Shown here in pieces: positions 43,801-51,427 of a DNA stretch of 64,000 bases. The position numbers were made by a program, and so were the translations under genes. The stretch's first letter is position 1, and each line of letters starts with the position of its first letter. The notes under the pieces are model-generated. The model was not told the origin of the DNA, ran no database searches, and saw only the letters and a program-made list of their open reading frames with translations. The stretch is taken from contig NZ_JABMCI010000071.1 of NCBI RefSeq assembly GCF_013359775.1, positions 1 through 64,000 of the forward strand. Direction: 5' to 3'. The stretch comes from Cellulomonas humilata (GTDB lineage Bacteria; Actinomycetota; Actinomycetes; Actinomycetales; Cellulomonadaceae).

Positions 43801-44386
43801 AGCCGCACCGGCGAGCCGGCGACCGCTCGTCGACGCATCGTCAGCGACCCCCGGGTCGCAGCAGCGACCTCGATCCGGCGGCTCACCGCAGACATCGGCG
43901 CAAGCCGCGCCACCCGATCTACCGCGCGACGTCGCGCTCGGCACGTCACCCCCGCAGCAGATCGACCTCGCTGTCGACGAACGCGCGGAGATCAGCCGGC
44001 TCGCGCCGTTGCTCGCACGATCGCCGCGAGCTCTCAAGCGCTACCTGAACACCTACCGGCTGCTCAAGGCGCTGATCGAGCCGGAGCAGCTCCGCTCCGC
44101 CCGGCTGCTCCTTGCGATCGCCACCGGGCGACCCGCACTTGGCGAGCGCCTCCTCGCCGAGATCGCCTCCAGCGCACCCAAACGCACCCTCGCCGACATC
44201 GTCGGGACCTGGGACCCCGAGAGCCGCGCATGGCTGGAGATCCCGACGAGCGAATGGGGATGGGTGGACCTGACCTGCGGGGAGCTCGCGCCCGTCGTGA
44301 ACCGGGTCCGACAGTTCGTCTTCAGGTCGGGCGTCGACGGGGGGCCGAGGCCGGGAACGACCAGTCCGAACCCAGTGGCTGGCTGA
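40832..44386 (+). CDS. KAP-family P-loop NTPase with propeller-like N-terminal half
   Basis: The protein has 1184 residues from ATG 40832. Residues about 225-505 are repeated four-strand-like blocks (DVAPDGRLVGRW, GPYSVLEAWPGGRAAAIAGD, DHVYVGRGNGSVAVIPW, LGPDERTLAVGGRGFVRLWR) like a WD40 or other beta-propeller. Then comes a KAP NTPase: Walker A GLFGAWGSGKSFF (about 549-560), VRFNAWQYAGAD, a long coiled coil, two membrane helices at about 743-785 (IGVVVAVVLTVTAWFF and following), another coiled coil, and Walker B VVLYVDDLDRCRPEVV (about 898-913). A Pro/Ser-rich insert (about 990-1040) precedes RSPRALKRYLNTYRLL. KAP proteins such as PifA exclude phages or organise membrane complexes. The propeller may sense a ligand or partner. 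A defence role is inferred. Confidence 0.82.
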   Translation: MSEAPGPSAPGSSSSRATRLPKTGDQGPLPPASAGGSRGGGAEPLSSLQATAVESLDEVPTTKVKWSASTTAAVRSVGGGPVAVTELVDALLASHRDDYLVGWPWRRPSWPSPMRQEAPDRWVPVHIRRQTADRWQRELVRLFRDDTTIFGRLAIFGWCLLDDDVASEAQSSGLLGGIASEVTPNISDFLSPVGLQVLRRRARLVAMSLGAIPPVVDLPGRYVEGMTSNVLAVDVAPDGRLVGRWAGVFSRVLHIGEGRSLSPALPSGEGFGVVALGWTSRGLGVVQAFGDDSGVLFFDRAGGPYSVLEAWPGGRAAAIAGDVIVVAPASDSALWGRVDSDVPKALPDGYDSPEDLVAVHGERVAFLRDEWIVTGGHDRPWERPRGGPTGSPSTCIAATADHVYVGRGNGSVAVIPWLADKGDDPSATYVGAFAGESIEFIAAAEQLVVAASTRQVALIRGTSVVARWAMAEGEEITGVTLGPDERTLAVGGRGFVRLWRIDSPAQLRLTSYTSDAPDGEDLLDIRPTVEALAAVVAARAVEPPLSVGLFGAWGSGKSFFMGHLQRRIQELCDESRESGRPQAQLWAWRNVSQVRFNAWQYAGADVWAGMLEQLIRELAAPRTGGGRPLQIPTDGLTKYEEERIRRLVGAVEQAQEDVRRAEEAVADARKVADTAQVTMVEKGEHVALGFATALGASNDRDLTALGGSIEKAAVDLARTRRSARATRDLLGRDQERLGLIRFVLIGVVVAVVLTVTAWFFRAQLAGLVGVLSVGATAIATILRWLSQFASATQKRLEEAEARENAATEAAKQAIEAEQNLRRTEAVLAQKREAAKATSPDQVLADYLVSRDQADEYRERLGLIGIVRRDLDVISGAVKKHNDKITSDEVPGDDTVNRVVLYVDDLDRCRPEVVVKVLESVSMLLSFPLFVVVVAVDAHWIAKSLASVYPTMLSGDVTPDNYLEKIFQLPVWLDSPTPQAASRMARELLAEAAPASRRPLVDASSATPGSQQRPRSGGSPQTSAQAAPPDLPRDVALGTSPPQQIDLAVDERAEISRLAPLLARSPRALKRYLNTYRLLKALIEPEQLRSARLLLAIATGRPALGERLLAEIASSAPKRTLADIVGTWDPESRAWLEIPTSEWGWVDLTCGELAPVVNRVRQFVFRSGVDGGPRPGTTSPNPVAG

Positions 44387-44627
44387 GCGCAGAACGCGGC
44401 AGGCGCCAGGGAGACACTGCTCCGTGGCGCAGCAGAGCTCGCCCCGTCGGCCGGCACGCGCCGCTCGAACGGAGCTACGGGCTGGCAGCTGCAGGGCTGG
44501 ATGGTCAGTGGCAGTGACCCCGCAGCAGTCCCCTCGCAGCGAGCACTCTTCGCCCGAGGCTCGGCGGCCAGCGTGGTGCGCGGTTTGTGAAACCGGACGT
44601 GAGACGCGATCCGTGGACAGGGGTGGA

Positions 44628-45151
44628 TCAAGCCCCAGGCGCGTAGCGCCTGTCGAAGGCGCTACGCAGCCCCGCAAGGTCCTCGCCCGTAGGCTTCACC
44701 GGCCATCCTCCGCCCTCGTGCAGGAGGACGAGATCACCCGCGAGTGGGCCGAACCTCTGGTCGTAGACCTGTGGGGCCAGCAACGGGAGCAGGCCCAGCC
44801 AGACTCGACCGCGTCACGACTCGCGGCTCTGAGGGCTTCAAGACGTCGTCCGTAGCGCGCTAGGTCGACCGGCCGCATCGAGCGTTTGCCGTTGGTGGCC
44901 TTCGCGCGGGGCTCCCATGCGCCGGACGAGAGCAGGTGGACGAAGACCGAATGGATCGCCTCGTTGCGCTCGTTCAGGGCGGACTTCGCAGCTGAGCAGC
45001 AGGCCACGACGACGCCCAGTTCGACCCGTGCCCAGGGCGGCAGGCCGTCCTTCTGCTTGGCCTTTCCCTTGAACTTGTCGGCGGCCTCTGTTGCGCTCCG
45101 ACCGCGACAGTCGCCCAAGTTGAGGGCGTCGAAGATCGTATAGATCTGCTC
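44628..45151 (-). pseudogene. Decayed hypothetical gene, C-terminal part
   Basis: Two minus-strand frames look like protein. From 45151: QIYTIFDALNLGDCRGRSA, then PPWARVELGVVVACCSAAKS, ALNERNEAIHSVF and MRPVDLARYGRRLEALRA. After a shift near 44800 the frame gives GLLPLLAPQVYDQRFGPLAG, LVLLHEGGGWPVKPTGEDL and RSAFDRRYAPGA, ending at TGA 44628-44630. A TAA precedes the first part, so the N-terminus is lost or shifted. 'NERN..IHS' recalls small proteins of unknown function. A perfect 10-bp palindromic stem (44641-44650 / 44658-44667) falls within the last codons. Confidence 0.45.
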
Positions 45152-45160
45152 TTAATGAGG

Positions 45161-45537
45161 TCAACGCCCTGATGCGCGATGATCTTGACGGCGGTGACGA
45201 ACTATCAGGGTGGTCGCTGCGTGCTCGGGCTGCTCTTCGGAGGCCATCTGCACTGCGATGCCGAGGAAGGGCCGGTAGAGATTGTCGAGCGGCAGATCCG
45301 CCGGCCATCCGTCGAGCACGATGAGCAGTGCGTCGAGGAAGGCGACCGCTTGAGCGTCGTAGCCATGCCTCGAGGCGTCCGAACGCAGCCCGACGACTGT
45401 GTCGCGCCACTCCGGCAGCCTCTCCGGCACAGCCTGCGAGTACCGTTTCCTGTCGCGTACGCGCAGGAGAGCGCTCCGGTCAGACCGTCCTCCACTAGAA
45501 GACGTTCCATATCGGCGACCGAAGCGATCGAGCGCAA
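45161..45537 (-). pseudogene. Decayed hypothetical gene, frameshifted
   Basis: The first part (TTG 45537 or ATG 45510; RSIASVADMERLLVEDG, LTGALSCAYAT) and the second (YSQAVPERLPEWRDTVV, DAQAVAFLDALLIVLDGWPA, LYRPFLGIAVQMASEEQPE) are in different minus-strand frames that join at about 45440. A third frame after 45195 (FVTAVKIIAHQGVDLIKSR) would connect to the fragment at 45151. Both may therefore come from one gene or an adjacent pair with several frameshifts. No family is recognised. Confidence 0.45.
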
Positions 45538-45554
45538 GTACCGCCACCAGCCAC

Positions 45555-46343
45555 CTACGGCTTGGCGAACAGCCCCGTGATGTCCTGCCGCTCACAGTTG
45601 ACGATCACGAAGCCTTCGGGGCTTCCAAGTGAGAGTCGCGCGTCCTGACCAACGAAGAGACGTTGTCCGACCCGATCGACGCACGCCGAGACGTGATCGT
45701 GCGCTATGTAGCCCCTGGAAGTGGTCACCGTGAGGTCGATCAGGATCGGAGCTCGAAGGTCGCGGTAGCTGCCGTCGCTGATGGCCTGCCCCCAGCGGTA
45801 GCTGCTCCAGGCCGACGCCAAGAGGGATATCACGAGAAGCAGCGAGCCGAGCACGGCAAACGCCTGTGATGATGGCGCCTCGCTCGGGAATATGAGGGAA
45901 ACTCCGAGCACTCCAGCGACCGCTACGACCCCGGCGCCCACCAACGTCCCTACTGAGAGCGCGTCGCCGAACAGGAAGCGGGCGGCGACGGCTACGAGAG
46001 CACCAAAGACGACCAAAGCGCCGATGCTCGACCACGGTGTCCATCGATCAAGGAGGCGCCCGTCGCGGAACAGCGAGTCAAGCGAGAGGACGGCGCCGAG
46101 GAGAACCAACGGATAGATGACCGAACTGGCCGCGACCGTGACCGTGCCTCTAAGGTCGAGCCCAAAGTCCGCCACCGTGGCTCCTACACCCCAAGCCATC
46201 CCCAGGAGACTGGCGGCGCCCACGAGGAACCCGACCGCAGTGAATATCGCCAGAACGGTCGACGGGTTCTTCTTCAGGGTCGTCGCGAGGTCGTCCACCG
46301 TCGAAATGGGCGCGCGATTCGCATCTTCGACCACGTTCGGCAC
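45555..46343 (-). CDS. Five-helix membrane hypothetical protein (262 aa)
   Basis: GTG 46343 starts a protein with an N-terminal cytosolic stretch and hydrophobic helices at about 28-55, 64-86, 103-124, 130-152 and 160-182. A soluble C-terminal region follows (about 183-262: SDGSYRDLRAPILIDLTVTTS, then GQRLFVGQDARLSLGS and FVIVNCERQDITGLF). No family is recognised. The ribosome site is weak. The two decayed frames immediately downstream (45537 to 44628) are on the same strand and may once have formed an operon with it. Confidence 0.65.
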   Translation of the reverse strand: MPNVVEDANRAPISTVDDLATTLKKNPSTVLAIFTAVGFLVGAASLLGMAWGVGATVADFGLDLRGTVTVAASSVIYPLVLLGAVLSLDSLFRDGRLLDRWTPWSSIGALVVFGALVAVAARFLFGDALSVGTLVGAGVVAVAGVLGVSLIFPSEAPSSQAFAVLGSLLLVISLLASAWSSYRWGQAISDGSYRDLRAPILIDLTVTTSRGYIAHDHVSACVDRVGQRLFVGQDARLSLGSPEGFVIVNCERQDITGLFAKP

Positions 46344-46439
46344 GATACTCGACGGGCTGCAACCACATCGATGACCATCTCGCAGCGCTGTCGAGTCCCC
46401 AATGCTTCGTTTCGATCGCGCGGCTGCGGCGAGCGGGTC

Positions 46440-46640
46440 GGAGGGTTCGCTCCGCCGTCCTCGCGGAAGTCTTCAGTCGCCGTCAAGGCGAGCCGAAGGG
46501 CGGCTCCATGTTCTGGATGATGAGTCAGGAGCGCTCCGTGCATCCGCTCCTCCTCCTCCGGCGAGGACTCAGTGATAGCCACCACGATGCTGTGCTCACC
46601 GTTTGACTGTACGACGTGAGCACCCGCCAGCCGAGATCGC
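46440..46640 (-). pseudogene. Hypothetical gene fragment next to an IS-end sequence
   Basis: The minus-strand frame reads AHVVQSNGEHSIVVAITESS, PEEEERMHGALLTHHPEHGA and LRLALTATEDFREDG, which looks like part of a real acidic protein. It starts abruptly beside the IS-end repeat at 46643-46675 and loses protein character after about 46440. An insertion probably removed the N-terminal part. Function unknown. Confidence 0.35.
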
Positions 46641-46642
46641 GT

Positions 46643-46675
46643 GGGTCTGCTGCACGGATAGGTGACACTCTGACC
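46643..46675. repeat. IS-end repeat, solitary right copy
   Basis: Bases 46643-46668 match 30407-30432 exactly; after one extra base the match continues through CTGACCT. No transposase frame follows here, so this is an orphan IS end or the scar of an excised or deleted element. Confidence 0.7.
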
Positions 46676-47036
46676 TCCTCCCGCGGCAGACCCCACGGCC
46701 GTACGCGTCGGTCTGGAAGACGTCAACGACGGCTGAAAACCAAGCAGGCATCGACGTCGATTACGGCTCAGTGTTCGTCGTCGAGAGGCGGTAAGGCTCA
46801 ACCCCGAAGCACACGCAACACGGCTCGCACCGGCCGACGCGCTCCCCTCCGCCTGAGGCCCGTCGTGCCCGGGATCTGTCCGCTCGGCGCCGGACGCCGG
46901 GGCCGAGCGGACGGGGAGACTGCGGGGCCGCGTACGGCACCGTTCACCGAGGCCAACGTAGCTGGGCTACGGGGTCGAGTCGGCGAGTACCAGCGACCGC
47001 CCGCGCCCGTCGATCAAGTCTGAGACGGCGCTCGAG
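46676..47036. other. No gene recognised; one long hairpin
   Basis: This stretch near the right island end has no protein-like frame. It contains a hairpin of 11 bp (46878-46888 pairing with 46902-46912, GTCCGCTCGGC arm) with a 13-base loop. No T-tract follows, so a terminator role is uncertain. Confidence 0.45.
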
Positions 47037-47130
47037 CGCCTCACCAGGCCAGATAGAGCGGCCTCACCGCACTTGAACCTGCGACCCGCCGCCCCGCGGG
47101 CGGTCCGCCGCTGGCCGCGCTACCGCTCCC
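47037..47130 (-). tRNA. Degenerate tRNA-like remnant
   Basis: On the minus strand this sequence has a D-arm-like GGTAGCGC, a T-arm-like GTCGCAGGTTCAAGT, and downstream CACCAGGCC sequence like that following the real tRNA-Pro gene 220 bp away. The T-stem has two mismatches and no acceptor stem can be formed, so it is not a working tRNA. It may be the end of another inserted element or a decayed tRNA copy. Confidence 0.35.
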
Positions 47131-47225
47131 ACCAGGCACGACGCTGCACAACACCCTCGGCTGCCGCCGCGCGGACCGATCGAAAGTGTGGGATTTGCGT
47201 GGGGCTTCGGCCCGCCGATCAAATC

Positions 47226-47260
47226 TCAGGCCTGGTGAGACACCGTCTCACCAGGCCTGA
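47226..47260 (-). terminator. Strong hairpin directly 3' of tRNA-Pro
   Basis: This is a perfect 15-bp inverted repeat (47226-47240 with 47246-47260; arm TCAGGCCTGGTGAGA) with a 5-base loop, 4 bp downstream of the tRNA 3' end. On the minus strand it is followed by GATTTGAT, a short T-rich stretch. It probably terminates tRNA-Pro transcription and shields the chromosome from the island, or the reverse. Confidence 0.75.
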
Positions 47261-47263
47261 TAC

Positions 47264-47338
<75 letters not shown>

Positions 47339-47365
47339 ATGGCTCCCGCAGAAGCCTCCGAAACT

Positions 47366-48409
47366 CTACCCCACGGGCGAGGTGGTCCGGTCACCGGCGA
47401 TCACGTCGAGCTCGGCGGCGACGACCGCGAGGATCACCAGGTCGACCGCGAGCCCGATGGTGGCGTCCCACGGCGAGAGCCGGAACAGGAAGATCTGCGT
47501 CACCAGCAGGGCGACGAGTGCGGCGCGGCGGAACCAGCGGTAGCCCGCCTCGCGGTCACGGCGGACCCTGGCCAGTCCGACCACGGCGAACGCGGTCGAC
47601 GCGAGTCCGCTGAGCACGATCCCTACCACCAGCCACACCGGCTCGTCGGCGCTGGCGGACCAGCCGTAGATGCCGCGTCCCAGGGTCACGACCGAGGTCG
47701 CGACCAGCACGGCGACGGTCACCCACGGCACCCAGCGGGCGCGCACGAGCCACCGGGACGCCCGCACGATCCATTGCGAGAGGGCTCCGATCGGGTCCGG
47801 CACCTCGACGGCGTCGTGCTCGACGGCGTCGAGGAGCGCGCCCACCGCGTCGGCCCCTGGGGCGTCGCCGGCCCGCGACAGGTACCAGCGCGCCCGGGTG
47901 CGTTCACGGGCGCTGAAGCCCCCCGCCAGACCCGCCACGGCCTGGTCGGCGGCGGCGGCGAGGAACTCCGCGGGGTCGCGCGGGTGGCGGCGCTGCAGCA
48001 CGTCGGCGAACAGGCCCAGGGCGATGACGACCAGGTAGATGAGCGCCGCCGTCGGCTCCCAGAAGTAGTCGTAGTCGGAGGTGACGAACTTGCCCACCTC
48101 GTCGATGAACAGCCCGAAGCCGATGCCGGAGAGCAGGACGGCGAACCGTCGCACGACCGGACCGAGGAACGTCATGAGCACGACGAACGCCAGAGCCATG
48201 AGCAGGCCACCCCACAGCACGTGGGAGATGTGCACTCCCCCGCCGCCCAGCTGCGGGAAGCCGGTGAGGCTGAGCAGCAGGCGCGTGACGATGACGGTGG
48301 CCAGCGTGATCACCAGGAAGCCGGTGATGTGGCTGCTCGACGCGGGGTCGCGCGGCAGCCCGAGCCTCAGCAGAGGCCGTCGCCGCTGCACCGGCCCGTC
48401 GAGAGTCAC
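47366..48409 (-). CDS. Integral membrane protein, unknown function (347 aa)
   Basis: GTG 48409 overlaps the der stop by 4 bp (GTGA), which fixes the start and shows coupling to der. Hydrophobic segments at about residues 28-50 (TGFLVITLATVIVTRLLLSL), 64-85, 88-106, 126-150, 230-252, 262-285 and 300-335 suggest six to eight helices. A soluble loop lies between about 155 and 215. I know no function for it. It is the first chromosomal gene next to the tRNA. Confidence 0.75.
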   Translation of the reverse strand: MTLDGPVQRRRPLLRLGLPRDPASSSHITGFLVITLATVIVTRLLLSLTGFPQLGGGGVHISHVLWGGLLMALAFVVLMTFLGPVVRRFAVLLSGIGFGLFIDEVGKFVTSDYDYFWEPTAALIYLVVIALGLFADVLQRRHPRDPAEFLAAAADQAVAGLAGGFSARERTRARWYLSRAGDAPGADAVGALLDAVEHDAVEVPDPIGALSQWIVRASRWLVRARWVPWVTVAVLVATSVVTLGRGIYGWSASADEPVWLVVGIVLSGLASTAFAVVGLARVRRDREAGYRWFRRAALVALLVTQIFLFRLSPWDATIGLAVDLVILAVVAAELDVIAGDRTTSPVG

Positions 48410-49881
48410 CGCTTGCGCTTCTCCCGCACCCGCACGGAGATCGAGATGGGCGTGCCCTCGAAGCCGAAGGTCTCGCGGAGGCGACGTTCGATGTACCGGC
48501 GGTAGCCGGGGTCGAGGAAGCCGGTGGCGAAGATGACGAACCGCGGAGGCCGGGTCGAGGCCTGCGTGGCGAACAGGATGCGAGGCTGCTTGCCTCCGCG
48601 CAGGGGGTGGGGGTGGGCCGCGACGAGCTCGCCCAGGAACGCGTTGAGGCGCCCGGTCGAGATGCGCATGTCCCACGACTCGAGCGCGCGCTCGAGTGCC
48701 GGCACCATGCGGTCGGTGTGCCAGCCGGTCTTGGCGGAGATGTTCACGCGGGGCGCCCACTGCACCTGCACGAGGTCCTGCTCGATCTCGCGCTCGAGGA
48801 ACGGGCGGCGGTCCTCGTCCATGAGGTCCCACTTGTTGTACGCGATGACTAGAGCGCGACCGGCCTCGATGACCTGCGTGATCACCCGGGTGTCCTGCTC
48901 GGTCAGCTTCACGGAGGCGTCGACCAGGACGACGGCCACCTCGGCCTTCTCGATCGCGGCCTGCGTACGCAGGGAGGCGTAGAAGTCGGCGCCTGACGTC
49001 TGGTGCACGCGGCGGCGGATGCCGGCGGTGTCGACGAACACCCACGGCTTGCCCTTGAGCGCGACGAGCTCGTCGACCGGGTCGCGCGTGGTGCCGGCGA
49101 CAGAGTCGACGACGACGCGCTCGGCGCCGAGCACCTTGTTGAGCAGCGAGGACTTGCCGACGTTCGGGCGACCGACGAGCGCGACGCGGCGCGGCCCGTC
49201 GGGGATCGGGGTGCCGTGCGCGGAGACCTCGGGAAGCGCCTCGATCGCGGCGTCGAGCAGGTCCCCGGTGCCGCGGCCGTGCAGAGCGGAGACGGGGTAC
49301 GGCTCACCCAGGCCGAGCGACCACAGGTTGGCCGCGTCCGCCTCGCCGGCCGGTCCGTCGACCTTGTTGGCGCAGAGCACGACCGGCTTGCCGGCCTTGC
49401 GGAGCAGCTTGACCACCTGGGTGTCGGTCTCGGTGACGCCGACCGTGGCGTCGACGACGAAGATCACGGCATCGGCGAGTGAGATCGCGACCTCGGCCTG
49501 CTGCGCGACCCTGGCCTCGATGCCGGCGACGTCGACCTCCCACCCGCCGGTGTCCACGAGCGTGAACCGCTTGCCCGACCAGTCGGCCGGGTAGCTCACC
49601 CGGTCGCGCGTGACGCCCGGCTTGTCCTCGACGACGGCCTCGCGGCGGCCGAGGATGCGGTTGACCAGCGTCGACTTGCCGACGTTGGGGCGGCCGACGA
49701 CGGCGAGCACCGGGAAGACGACGACCGGTTCCTCGCCGATCTCGCCGACGTCCCCGGCGTGCAGGAGGGCAAGGTCCTCGTCCTCGAGCTCGTAGTCGGT
49801 GAGCCCTGCGCGCAGCGCCCGCTCACGGTCGGCTTCGGTGGCCTCGTCGGGCAGCGCGGGCGTGGGATCGGGCTCAGTCAT
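48406..49881 (-). CDS. der: Ribosome-associated GTPase Der (EngA)
   Basis: The protein has 491 residues with the unique double-GTPase layout of Der. The first G domain has GRPNVGKSTLVN (about residue 62) and NKVDG. The second has GRPNVGKSSLLN (about 235), DTAGIRRR and NKWDLMDED. A C-terminal KH-like domain ends ISVRVREKRKR. Der acts in 50S ribosomal subunit maturation in the cytoplasm. An acidic N-terminal extension of about 55 residues (TDYELEDEDLALL) is common in actinobacterial versions. It is downstream of cmk and plsC-like genes, as in many actinobacteria. Confidence 0.95.
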   Translation of the reverse strand: MTEPDPTPALPDEATEADRERALRAGLTDYELEDEDLALLHAGDVGEIGEEPVVVFPVLAVVGRPNVGKSTLVNRILGRREAVVEDKPGVTRDRVSYPADWSGKRFTLVDTGGWEVDVAGIEARVAQQAEVAISLADAVIFVVDATVGVTETDTQVVKLLRKAGKPVVLCANKVDGPAGEADAANLWSLGLGEPYPVSALHGRGTGDLLDAAIEALPEVSAHGTPIPDGPRRVALVGRPNVGKSSLLNKVLGAERVVVDSVAGTTRDPVDELVALKGKPWVFVDTAGIRRRVHQTSGADFYASLRTQAAIEKAEVAVVLVDASVKLTEQDTRVITQVIEAGRALVIAYNKWDLMDEDRRPFLEREIEQDLVQVQWAPRVNISAKTGWHTDRMVPALERALESWDMRISTGRLNAFLGELVAAHPHPLRGGKQPRILFATQASTRPPRFVIFATGFLDPGYRRYIERRLRETFGFEGTPISISVRVREKRKR

Positions 49882-49937
49882 GCACCCATTGTCCCCTGCG
49901 CACCGACCGCAGGACGACTACCAGCGCGAGAGCCCGG

Positions 49938-50741
49938 TCACGGCCGCCAGATCACAGCCGTCACGTCGCGCGCCCGCTCGGCGAACGGGCCCCCGCCGAG
50001 CAGCTCGCGCAGGTCCCGCTCGAAGGCGACGAACCGGTCGCCGAACAGGTGCGGGGCTGAGCTCGACAGGGACAGGACGGCCGCGACCACGTCGTCGGTG
50101 GTCCGCTCGACCACCTCGCCCCGCGGGACCACCAGCCGCTCCGGTCCCCGGTAGCCCGCCGCGCGCATCACGTCCTCCTCGCCTCCGCGCGTCCCCTCGG
50201 GCAGGACCCCGCACCCCGCACGGCGGACGGGACCGAGGTAGTCCACGACGAGCTGGTCGATCCGGTCCCAGGGCGGGTGCGGGAGCGGGAGATCGCCGTC
50301 GAGCCCGCGATGGGTCATCGCCGCCACGTGCACCCACACACCGCCGGCGGCGAGCATCGGGCGGACGCGCTCGGCGACGAGGGGCTGGTCCATCCAGTGG
50401 AAGGACTGGGCGAACACGACGGTGCGGAAGGTGCCGAGGTCGGCAGGCAGGTCCTCGGCGCGCAGCTGCCGCCACTGCACCGGTGCCGAGCCCGCGGCGC
50501 GGGCCGCCTCGGCCAGCATGTCCGAGTCCGGGTCCACCCCGACGGATGCCGAGTACAGGGGTGCCAGCAGCAGCGTCAGCGAGCCAGGTCCGCAGCCGAC
50601 GTCGAGCAGACGGCCCGTGCCGTCCAGGCCGAGCGCGTCCCGCAGCGCGTCCGCCAGCTCCGGCGGGTACGGCAGGCGGCCGACGACGTAGTGCCGGGCG
50701 GTGCCGGCGAACAGCGACCGGTCCCACTCCCAGGGCGTCAT
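49938..50741 (-). CDS. Class I SAM-dependent methyltransferase
   Basis: The protein has 267 residues. The SAM site is clear: motif I LLDVGCGPGSLT (about 45-56), the acidic end of strand 2 in SVGVDPDSDM, and motif post-III in FRTVVFAQSFHWMD. Similar enzymes are annotated as methyltransferase type 11/12 domain proteins; the substrate is unknown. ATG 50741 overlaps the upstream acyltransferase stop by 4 bp, so both are translated together. It sits between cmk/plsC and der, where actinobacteria often lack such a gene. Confidence 0.85.
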   Translation of the reverse strand: MTPWEWDRSLFAGTARHYVVGRLPYPPELADALRDALGLDGTGRLLDVGCGPGSLTLLLAPLYSASVGVDPDSDMLAEAARAAGSAPVQWRQLRAEDLPADLGTFRTVVFAQSFHWMDQPLVAERVRPMLAAGGVWVHVAAMTHRGLDGDLPLPHPPWDRIDQLVVDYLGPVRRAGCGVLPEGTRGGEEDVMRAAGYRGPERLVVPRGEVVERTTDDVVAAVLSLSSSAPHLFGDRFVAFERDLRELLGGGPFAERARDVTAVIWRP

Positions 50742-51427
50742 CGCGACGGGCCCTCGCGGTTCGGGTCGTCGGTGGGCAGCGCCAGGCCGGTGCGGACGAC
50801 CGCGCCGTCGACCAGCTGCGCCAGCGCGATGCGGATCGCCTCGTTGGCGTTCTCCAGGGCCACCCGGCCGGACGTCCCCGCGGCGCGCTCCAGGACGAGC
50901 GGCGCCCCGAACTCGATGGCGAGCCGACGCCGCAGACCGGGGACGTGGCCCACCGACTCCCCCGTCCGACGGGTGCCGAGCACGGCCACCGGCACCACCG
51001 GCGCATGCGCGTTGAGGGCGAGCCAGGTGATCCCGGCGCGGGCGCTGGCCGCATCCCCCTTGCCACGGTTGCCCTCGGGGAACACGCCGACGACACCCCC
51101 GCGCCGCAGCACGACCAGCGCGTTGTTCAGCGCGGAGCGTCCGCCGTCGTGCTCGACCGGGATCTGCCCCGCGGCGCGCAGCACCGAGCCGACCGGACCC
51201 CAGAACATCTCCGACTTGACCAGCATGTGCGACGGCCGGGGGGACACGCCGAGCACGATCGGGCCGTCGATGATGCCGGTGTGGTTCGCGGCGAACAGGA
51301 CCGGCCCGTCCGTGGGCACCAGGTGGGAGCCGACGACCTCGGTGTTCCAGACGACGCGCGCCAGGAACCGGCCGATCCAGCGCGCCCAGCGCGGGCCGCT
51401 CTCGGACGGGCCCACGGTGGTGCTCAC
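50738..51427 (-). CDS. 1-acyl-sn-glycerol-3-phosphate acyltransferase family (PlsC-like)
   Basis: The protein has 229 residues from GTG 51427, which overlaps the cmk stop. The acyltransferase motif HX4D is in AANHTGIIDGP (about 45-55), the second motif near MFWGPVGSVLRAAGQIPV, and the third in VGVFPEGNRGKGD. PlsC-like enzymes acylate lysophosphatidate at the membrane for phospholipid synthesis. A gene following cmk in this way is widespread in actinobacteria. Substrate specificity cannot be read from sequence, so no symbol is given. Confidence 0.88.
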   Translation of the reverse strand: MSTTVGPSESGPRWARWIGRFLARVVWNTEVVGSHLVPTDGPVLFAANHTGIIDGPIVLGVSPRPSHMLVKSEMFWGPVGSVLRAAGQIPVEHDGGRSALNNALVVLRRGGVVGVFPEGNRGKGDAASARAGITWLALNAHAPVVPVAVLGTRRTGESVGHVPGLRRRLAIEFGAPLVLERAAGTSGRVALENANEAIRIALAQLVDGAVVRTGLALPTDDPNREGPSR

